DNA of 38,133 nucleotides from contig NATV01000086.1 of the NCBI GenBank assembly GCA_003094535.1, positions 1 to 38,133 on the forward strand, read 5' to 3'. The stretch is from a gamma proteobacterium symbiont of Ctena orbiculata (lineage in GTDB: Bacteria; Pseudomonadota; Gammaproteobacteria; Chromatiales; Chromatiaceae). A program made the position numbers and the translations under genes. Each line of letters opens with the position of its first letter. Positions within the stretch are counted from its first letter, which is position 1. The notes below the pieces were generated by a model. The model did not search any database. It worked only from the letters and a program-made list of their open reading frames with translations, and was not told where the DNA came from. Below are positions 32,292 to 38,133 of the stretch, piece after piece.

Positions 32292-33062
32292 ATGACTTAC
32301 CAACTGCTGTTCCTCTTCGGCGCCGGGTTTTTCGGTGGCGTGCTCAACTCAATTGCCGGGGGCGGCAGCTTCATTACCTTCCCAGCGCTGCTCTTCGTCG
32401 GTGTGCCCCCGATCAGTGCAAATGCGACCAACACCTTTGCCTCCTGTGCCGGCTACCTGAGCGGGGCCTATGCGTTTCGCAAGGATCTGGCTCTCCACCG
32501 CGCCTCTTTACCGCGACTCGCCACCATCAGTCTGGTTGGGGGCTCGACGGGTGCGTTGCTGTTGCTGCAGACACCGGAGGCTGTGTTTCGTCAAGCCATT
32601 CCCTGGTTGCTGTTATTCGCAACCCTGCTGTTTATCTTTGGCGGGCGTCTGAACGGCGCCTTGAAAGCGTACGCCGCGATACATCGGCACGCCTCCCTGG
32701 TCGGCGGGCTGCTGTTGCTGCTCTTGCTGCTCGGGGTCTCGGTCTACGGCGGTTTCTTCAATGCGGGTCTGGGAATCATCATACTCAGCTACCTGGCCCT
32801 GGCCGGCCACACCGACATCAATGCGATGAACGGGCTGAAACTGCTCATCTCCTCGGTCATCTCCCTGATTGCAATTCTTATGTTCATCATGGATGGGGCG
32901 ATTGCCTGGTATGAAGGTGTACTGGTCATGCTGGGTACCTTGGCCGGGGGATATGTGGCCGCCCATCTCTCGCGCCGGTTGCCACAGCGCCACATAAGGT
33001 ACGTCGTCATCCTTGTTGGCGGTGGCATGTCGCTCTATTTCTTTTTTCGGACTTATTACTGA
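32292..33062 (+). CDS. TSUP-family (TauE/SafE) anion exporter
   Basis: A 256-residue inner-membrane protein with about eight helices. The N-terminal GAGFFGGVLNSIAGGGSFITFPALLFVGVPPISANATNTFA and the repeat-related VYGGFFNAGLGIIILSYLALAGHTDINAMNGLKLLISSV are the twin signatures of the TSUP (TauE/SafE) family. Members move sulfite, sulfoacetate, sulfonates and related anions. In this sulfide-oxidising context an exporter of sulfite or a sulfur anion is plausible but not proven. I use the ATG at 32292 rather than a TTG at 32238 because it starts at the first helix and GGTGG lies upstream. Stand-alone gene. Confidence 0.9.
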   Translation: MTYQLLFLFGAGFFGGVLNSIAGGGSFITFPALLFVGVPPISANATNTFASCAGYLSGAYAFRKDLALHRASLPRLATISLVGGSTGALLLLQTPEAVFRQAIPWLLLFATLLFIFGGRLNGALKAYAAIHRHASLVGGLLLLLLLLGVSVYGGFFNAGLGIIILSYLALAGHTDINAMNGLKLLISSVISLIAILMFIMDGAIAWYEGVLVMLGTLAGGYVAAHLSRRLPQRHIRYVVILVGGGMSLYFFFRTYY

Positions 33063-33124
33063 TGGTTGCATGCACTTGGTCACACGCAACCAAAATGTAA
33101 CCAGCTTCGGCGCAAGTCATGATA

Positions 33125-33153
33125 TTTTGTCTATCAATTGTACAAAATAGACA
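33125..33153. promoter_or_regulatory. short AT-rich inverted repeats upstream of the DUF502 gene
   Basis: TGTCTAT (33128-33134) pairs with ATAGACA (33147-33153), and the overlapping TTTTGT (33125-33130) pairs with ACAAAA (33142-33147). The two stems are mutually exclusive. The position 70 bases before the DUF502 start suits an operator, but no known regulator motif is matched. Confidence 0.25.
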
Positions 33154-33223
33154 GCTGTGCGGCGTATCAGGCAAGGGCCGGTGCCTGCTGTACCTAAACT
33201 GTGTTTAAGATGTGGTGAATAAG

Positions 33224-33883
33224 ATGAAATCCAGACCCCTGCATATCCAGCGCTACCTTATTAGTGGAATAATCACCCTTATTCCACTTTGGGTTACCTG
33301 GCTGGTCTTCAAGTACGTATTCAACCAGCTCTCCAAACTGGGATCGCCCTGGGTCAAGATACTCTCCCGCAGTATTCAGAACGAGTATCCGTCGGTAGCG
33401 CAATGGCTGCTTGAACCCTGGTTTCAAAATACCCTGGCAGTACTGCTGATGCTCGTCGGACTCTATCTCGTTGGTCTGCTTGCAAGTCGGGTGATCGGGC
33501 GCAAGATTCTCTATATCTTCGAATCCACCGTGCAGCGCCTGCCGGTGATCCAGAACGTGTATGGGTTGGTGAAAAAACTCATTTCCGCGCTGGAGCAGAA
33601 ACCGGAAAACGTCCAGCAGGTGGTGCTGATCGAATTCCCGTCACCAGAGATGAAGACGGTTGGATTTGTGACCCGTACCATGGTGGATCACAACACAGGA
33701 CAACAGCTTGCCGCGGTGTATGTGCCAACCACGCCCAATCCCACCTCCGGGTACCTGGAGATAGTGCCGATCGAGAAGCTTGTTTCGACCAATTGGAGTA
33801 TGGATGAGGCGATGAACTTCATCATCTCGGGCGGTGCCGTGGCGCCGGAGACGGTGCCTTATGGGAAGAAGAAATCAGATTAA
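33224..33883 (+). CDS. DUF502-family membrane protein
   Basis: A 219-residue inner-membrane protein of the DUF502 family (function unknown). Helix 1 (about residues 13-33, GIITLIPLWVTWLVFKYVF) and helix 2 (about 66-90, LAVLLMLVGLYLVGLLASRVIG) are followed by the family core: IFESTVQRLPVIQNVYGLVKKLISALEQ, then VVLIEFPSPEMKTVGFVTR and VYVPTTPNPTSGYLEIVP, and a tail with KKK. The ATG at 33224 is preferred over a GTG four codons earlier. Residues corresponding to 33467-33601 recur, slightly diverged, at the end of the window (see findings), which implies at least a partial second copy of this gene nearby. Confidence 0.9.
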   Translation: MKSRPLHIQRYLISGIITLIPLWVTWLVFKYVFNQLSKLGSPWVKILSRSIQNEYPSVAQWLLEPWFQNTLAVLLMLVGLYLVGLLASRVIGRKILYIFESTVQRLPVIQNVYGLVKKLISALEQKPENVQQVVLIEFPSPEMKTVGFVTRTMVDHNTGQQLAAVYVPTTPNPTSGYLEIVPIEKLVSTNWSMDEAMNFIISGGAVAPETVPYGKKKSD

Positions 33884-34371
33884 GTGAGTTTGGATATTAT
33901 CTGTTTCCAAATATTATTTTAGCTTGATCGTGGTATAGGTTCACATGAAAGAGCATGGGAATCATATTATGTGTGGTAGTCTGCATTTAATACGACAGAA
34001 GGCATCAGATCGACAACACTGAGTTGAGTCTGTTTGTTACTTGGCTCATCTTCCTGTATGTCCAAATTCTGGATTCCGGCATTCGCCGGAATGACGAACA
34101 TTACTCAAGGTTTATATACAGCAGGTTGCAGAGTTGTTCCCAGGTCCTTGCGGTGGGAAGCTGTGCAAATCCATGCACTTCACAGGGTATATGAGTAACC
34201 TGAGTGTCGTGTGAATTCCCCAAGCTATACTGATGATCAGGGTGCATTGGATTAGTATTAACAGGCCCTAAGGAGAGGTTCAAACAGGATGTCTTTTATT
34301 TTTTAGGGTAAGACGATCCACTTGCCTGGGTTGTGGATATTGGTCTGCCGATGGAACGGGGAACCCTCCTC
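33884..34371. other. intergenic region before the RND fusion gene
   Basis: About 490 bases with no credible gene. It holds a REP-like hairpin at 34073-34092, listed separately, and a 60-codon minus-strand frame at 34101-34283 without recognisable features. The right part, before the RND gene, would contain its promoter, but I could not define one with confidence. Confidence 0.5.
34073..34092. repeat. REP-like palindrome
   Basis: ATTCCGGC (34073-34080) and GCCGGAAT (34085-34092) form a perfect 8-base-pair stem with a 4-base loop, followed by GACG. Short palindromes of this GGATTCCGGC...GCCGGAATGACG type are dispersed between genes in many proteobacteria. Only this copy was seen in the window. 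It may also act as a weak terminator or mRNA-stabilising structure. Confidence 0.6.
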
Positions 34372-37300
34372 ATGACCAAAATCATCTTGACCGCGGCTCG
34401 TCATCCAGGTTGGGTTGTACTGGTGCTTGGATTGTTTACAATCCTTGCTCTCTTCCGTCTGCCGGAGTTACGCGTAGAGATCACGGCTGAAGGGATGATG
34501 GTCAACAATCCCCCGGCCCTTGCCGAATACCAACGTACAATGGACAGCTTCGGCAGTGAGGATGTCACGGTCATCTACCTTGAAGATCCCGATCTGTTTG
34601 CGCCTGAGAATCTCTCAATTATTCAGCAGGCAGTGAAGAGCATTGAGACCATTCCCCAGGTCAGTCGAACGGTCAGCCTCTTCTCGGTTCGTTACCTGCA
34701 TACGGTCGATGGTTATATCTATACCGACCCCTACTTGAAAAGCATTCCTGAAGACCGCGAAGCGGCAGAGGCCGTTATCCGGGCTGCGCTGATCAACCCC
34801 CTGATCGAAGGCAATCTGCTATCCGGGAGCGGCGAGGTGATGGCGATAAACCTCTTTTTCGATATGGATGATTATCATCGGGGATTCGATGAGGAGGTGG
34901 CAGTGGCGCTGGATCAGGCGATCGAGCCGTTACAGGAGCGTTTCCGCCGGGTATTTCATCTGGGTGATCCCTCGGTTCGTTCAGCCATTTCGGAGCAGAT
35001 CCGCTCAGATCAACAGCTGATTCTGCCGCTTGCCCTGATGGTGCTGGTTTTAACTCTCGCCCTCACCCTGCGCCACTGGAAGGCCCCGCTGATCCCGCTG
35101 CTCACCGCCGGGATGAGTGTGATTTGGATCCTTGGACTGATGGCGGCTCTCGACATCCCGGTGAATGTCATGACCTCGATTGTCCCCGCCCTGTTGATCA
35201 TTGTGGGCTCAACCGAGGATATTCATCTTTTGTCCGAGTACCAGGCCGCCATTCGCAAGGGAAAAAACGATCAAATGGCGATCAGCCTGATGGCAAAATA
35301 CATGGGGATGGCCATCGCATTGACCTTTGCGACCACCTTTCTGGGTTTTCTTTCGATTTCCCTCAATCCCATCGATCTGCTGCAACAGTTTGGCCTGATC
35401 GCCGCCCTGGGTCTGGCAATGAACTTTCTGATCACTATCACCTTGGTTCCCGCCAGCCTGCAACTGACGCGTAAATTCGGTGTGAACACGCTGGCTATAA
35501 ACCACTACCCGTTCGCATCATTTGCCACCTGGCTCTATCAGCAACTGTCGCGCTATCCGAAGGCGATCATCGGCGCTATTCTGGTGTTGATGGCGGTCTG
35601 TCTCTTGTGGGCGACCCAGATCAAGGTCAACAACAATGTAATGGACTACTTTGACCAGCGCTCCGAGCTGCCGGAGCAGGCGGATTTACTGCATCAAAAC
35701 CTTTCCGGAATGCAGGCCCTCTCAATCGTGTTGAGCGGTACCCAGGGCACCTTCCTCCAGGTGCCCTATCTCGAGGAGCTGCACAGGCTCCAGGACTATC
35801 TTGATGAGACAGGCCGTTTCGACAAGAGCTTTTCCTTTGCCGATTTCATCGCCGTGGTTCACAGCGGTATCGATGGTGAATGGCCCGGCACAGTCTACCT
35901 CCCCGCACGAAACGAGGTCGTCAAGGAGTACATGTCCCTGTTGGACCATGAGAATGCCGAGGCCTTTGTCTCGTCGGATTACAGCCAGGCCCGTATCCTG
36001 GTTCGCCATGCCATCAGCTCCTCCCATGAGCTGAATGAGGTGGTGGATGCGATCAGGGAGTACACCAGGGAGTGGATGGATCCGATCCTGGACGTAACGA
36101 TCACCGGCGGCAGTTACCTCAACAGTCAGGCGGTGGATTACATGGCGGGTGGCCAGGCAAGGTCACTGTTGCTGATGTTGCTGGTGATCTTCATGCTGGT
36201 TGCCCTGCTGTTCATGAATCTGAAGGCAGGTTTGATCGCCGTGACGGCCAACTGTTTTCCTATCGTGGTGCTGTTCGGCATCATGGGAATGGCCGGAATC
36301 GCCCTGGATACAGGCACCACCATGGTCGGCGCCATCGCCCTGGGTATCTGTGTCGATCACACCATGCATTTCATGGTGCGCTACCAGCGCCTGGCGAAAA
36401 ATTACCGATCTGAATCGGAAACCCTGGTGGAAGTCATTCAACAGGAATCGACCCCCATCATTGCTACCGCGCTGGCCCTGGCCGCGGGCTTTCTTACATT
36501 GACCTTCTCCAACTTTCCTCCGGTTACCCTGTTTGGTCTATTGAGCGCCCTGGTCATGTGTCTGGCCCTGGTTGGAACCTTTGTGGTGATCCCGTTGATG
36601 CTGCGAAACACACGCCTGATCACGGTGTGGGATCTGCTCTCGATAGGTTTGAAAAGAGATGTGCTCGATAAATGTCCGTTGTTTCAAAATATGCGGCCCT
36701 GGCAGGTGAGAAAACTGGTGGCATTGAGTCGGATCTGGGAATTTGAGCCAGACGAAGCGATTCTGCTGCAGGGTACCAAATACGATACCATGCTGGTGTT
36801 ACTCAAGGGGCAGGCTGAAGTCTGGCGTACCCGGCATGATGGCTCCACCTATCAGGTTACCACTTATAAACCTGGCGGAGTATTTGGAGTTTCGTCTCTG
36901 GTTTCCAAACGCGAGCAGCTGGCTGATGTGGTGGCTGTTGGAAATGTGCAGGTACTGTCGCTAAGATGGAAAAGCATCCACAGAATCGCCCGTCTCTATC
37001 CTCGTATAGCTTCCCGTTTCCATGAAAACCTATCCACGATTATTGCGAATCGACTTTTTCATGAAGCTGACGATCTAGCTTATGAGGACGAACTTTCAGG
37101 CCTTCACAACGCTACATTTATTCAGAAGCTGTTGAACTTTACTGCAGACAAAGCGCATCGATACGATGAGCCGCTCTGTTTGATTATCCTGAGCCTTGGG
37201 GGAGAAGACTTGATTATAAAAAACCACGGCCGGCAAACGCTTCGCTGGATATTCCGTGAGATGACTCAGGCGGTAAATCAAGCATTACGCAAAGTCGACC

Positions 37301-37557
37301 TGTTTTGCCGTTGGGGGATAGGGGAGTTTGTCATCATATTACCCAGAACAGACCATGCCACGTTGGATGAGATTGTGTGGCGTTTGGAGGCTGCATTAAA
37401 AGAGGCGGATTTTGGTCTGGTGCAAGGGGTAAATATACAAGCCCGCTATGCCTATCTGCAGAAGGATGATACAGCGCAATCGCTGATTGCTCGTGCAAAA
37501 TCAAACGATGTCATTTGGGAGCTAATCCAAGCGAGGAGTATTAAGGTTAGCGCTTAG
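34372..37557 (+). CDS. RND-superfamily permease fused to a CNB-like domain and a degenerate GGDEF domain
   Basis: A 1061-residue protein. Residues 1-750 form an RND/MMPL-type permease: a first helix (about 13-31), a periplasmic domain, helices near 212-365 with the SSD-like GSTEDIHLLSEY and GLAMNFLITITLVPASL segments, a helix near 400, a second periplasmic domain, and helices about 605-750 with ALGICVDHTMHFMVRYQR. Residues about 764-900 resemble a cyclic-nucleotide-binding domain (PLFQNMRPWQVRKLV..., PGGVFGVSSLV), but the phosphate-binding cassette lacks the canonical GE...RxA residues. Residues about 903-1061 resemble a GGDEF domain (DELSGLHNATF) with GIGEF at 982-986, so diguanylate cyclase activity is doubtful. 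Start taken at ATG 34372; earlier in-frame starts at 34351 and 34333 are possible. Confidence 0.9.
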   Translation: MTKIILTAARHPGWVVLVLGLFTILALFRLPELRVEITAEGMMVNNPPALAEYQRTMDSFGSEDVTVIYLEDPDLFAPENLSIIQQAVKSIETIPQVSRTVSLFSVRYLHTVDGYIYTDPYLKSIPEDREAAEAVIRAALINPLIEGNLLSGSGEVMAINLFFDMDDYHRGFDEEVAVALDQAIEPLQERFRRVFHLGDPSVRSAISEQIRSDQQLILPLALMVLVLTLALTLRHWKAPLIPLLTAGMSVIWILGLMAALDIPVNVMTSIVPALLIIVGSTEDIHLLSEYQAAIRKGKNDQMAISLMAKYMGMAIALTFATTFLGFLSISLNPIDLLQQFGLIAALGLAMNFLITITLVPASLQLTRKFGVNTLAINHYPFASFATWLYQQLSRYPKAIIGAILVLMAVCLLWATQIKVNNNVMDYFDQRSELPEQADLLHQNLSGMQALSIVLSGTQGTFLQVPYLEELHRLQDYLDETGRFDKSFSFADFIAVVHSGIDGEWPGTVYLPARNEVVKEYMSLLDHENAEAFVSSDYSQARILVRHAISSSHELNEVVDAIREYTREWMDPILDVTITGGSYLNSQAVDYMAGGQARSLLLMLLVIFMLVALLFMNLKAGLIAVTANCFPIVVLFGIMGMAGIALDTGTTMVGAIALGICVDHTMHFMVRYQRLAKNYRSESETLVEVIQQESTPIIATALALAAGFLTLTFSNFPPVTLFGLLSALVMCLALVGTFVVIPLMLRNTRLITVWDLLSIGLKRDVLDKCPLFQNMRPWQVRKLVALSRIWEFEPDEAILLQGTKYDTMLVLLKGQAEVWRTRHDGSTYQVTTYKPGGVFGVSSLVSKREQLADVVAVGNVQVLSLRWKSIHRIARLYPRIASRFHENLSTIIANRLFHEADDLAYEDELSGLHNATFIQKLLNFTADKAHRYDEPLCLIILSLGGEDLIIKNHGRQTLRWIFREMTQAVNQALRKVDLFCRWGIGEFVIILPRTDHATLDEIVWRLEAALKEADFGLVQGVNIQARYAYLQKDDTAQSLIARAKSNDVIWELIQARSIKVSA

Positions 37558-37745
37558 TATCAATCGGATGTTATTCGTTTTTACTCCCGTGCACTGCGTG
37601 AAAAAGCATATTACAGCTGGAATCTTTGACTTGCTGGTCCCGGTTGAATTTGTCTATTTAGATTTTTTTATCCAAGTTAATTTAATTGGTAGGTTTGAAA
37701 TTCAAAAGCACTTAGCCGATGTGTTTCGAGTTCTGGATATTCGCC

Positions 37746-37998
37746 CTAGAAGCTTGCCTTAAAAAGTAACCTCTGGATCAATTGGGCATCATCCCACCAT
37801 GGCTTTTCTTGGTTCATTCTCCAAATTAAGTGCGGAATGCCATTCGTGTGCAAAGCGATCAGGTCTGCATGTTGCGTATCCATCGGCAGTGTCATTGCAT
37901 TCGCTTTTTCTCGAAAATACTCCCATTCGGTTTTGTCTTTCGGGGGGATAATAATGATCTTGTTGGGGGCGACGCGCGCGATCGCGGTTTGATACTCC
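37746..37998 (-). pseudogene. 3' remnant of an unidentified gene, cut at the DUF502 duplication junction
   Basis: A minus-strand frame encodes about 84 residues (TAIARVAPNKIIIIPPKDK... LIWRMNQEKPWWDDAQLIQRLL), ending with a stop at 37746-37748. Its upstream part runs straight into sequence that is antisense to the truncated DUF502 copy, so the original 5' end seems to have been lost at about 37999. Aromatic and acidic residues suggest a real former protein, but no family is recognised. A short in-frame ATG inside could still allow a small product. Confidence 0.4.
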
Positions 37999-38133
37999 CT
38001 CGTTGGCCTGCTTACAAGTCGGGTGATCGGGCGCAAGATTCTCTATATCTTCGAATCCACCGTGCAGCGTCTTCCGGTGATCCGGAACGTGTATGGATTG
38101 GTGAAAAAACTCATTTCCGCGCTGGAGCAGAAA
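37999..38133 (+). pseudogene. 5'-truncated second copy of the DUF502 gene (continues past the window end)
   Basis: These 135 bases align without gaps to 33467-33601 inside the DUF502 gene, with 6 substitutions that I could count by eye; two change residues (A to T and Q to R), the rest are silent. The upstream part of the gene is missing: left of 37999 the similarity ends, and the frame meets a stop (TGA at 37990-37992) three codons before the junction. The copy therefore lacks a start and is probably inactive, unless sequence beyond the window rescues it. Confidence 0.8.

Noticed and set aside
37568-37762. A 64-codon plus-strand frame after the RND fusion gene
   Set aside because: No ribosome binding site or family features, and it overlaps the minus-strand gene remnant.

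Overview
The window looks like chromosomal DNA of a sulfur-oxidising gammaproteobacterium of the Chromatiales/Sedimenticola/Thiodiazotropha sort. That inference rests on a flavocytochrome c sulfide dehydrogenase (fccAB), several c-type cytochromes, a TSUP/TauE-type anion exporter, the gammaproteobacterial pair zapD-yacG and an RstAB-like two-component system. No rRNA, tRNA, CRISPR array, transposase or integrase was seen.

Layout. (1) 1-6.4 kb is a respiratory/sulfur block: a DUF302 protein, two divergent secreted diheme cytochromes, a bidirectional terminator, then on the minus strand (in order of transcription) a NapC/NirT-type tetraheme cytochrome, a secreted ankyrin-repeat protein, fccA and fccB. 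(2) 6.5-9.6 kb is an anaerobic ribonucleotide reductase operon whose glycyl-radical domain is a separate small gene (nrdD, small ORF, nrdG). Upstream lie two NrdR boxes in phase and an FNR/Anr-type site. (3) 9.6-13.7 kb holds housekeeping genes: gloC with a membrane thioredoxin, a coiled-coil membrane protein, zapD-yacG and a dihydroorotate-dehydrogenase-like oxidoreductase. (4) 13.9-21.0 kb holds envelope and signalling genes: a DUF3592 membrane protein, a lipoprotein serine hydrolase, a membrane-bound AraC-type regulator and an RstAB-like pair. (5) 21.4-22.8 kb is an AT-rich island of small ORFs with integron gene-cassette structure (paired core sites and an attC fold) but no integrase. (6) 23.0-25.9 kb encodes a large lipoprotein with three fibronectin III domains and a predicted beta-helix. 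(7) 26.4-32.2 kb is a plus-strand run: a MipA/OmpV outer-membrane protein, a MacAB-like adaptor/ATPase/permease, a serine hydrolase and a lipoprotein alpha/beta hydrolase. (8) 32.3-38.1 kb holds a TSUP exporter, a DUF502 protein, a large RND permease fused to a cyclic-nucleotide-binding-like domain and a degenerate GGDEF domain, and a 5'-truncated second copy of the DUF502 gene running off the end.

How the parts may work together: FccAB oxidises periplasmic sulfide and passes electrons to c-type cytochromes, several of which are encoded beside it; the TSUP protein may export sulfite or a related anion. The oxygen-independent ribonucleotide reductase with its FNR-like site fits a lifestyle at oxic-anoxic interfaces. 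The least ordinary elements are the split NrdD, the integrase-less cassette pair, and the RND-CNB-GGDEF fusion.
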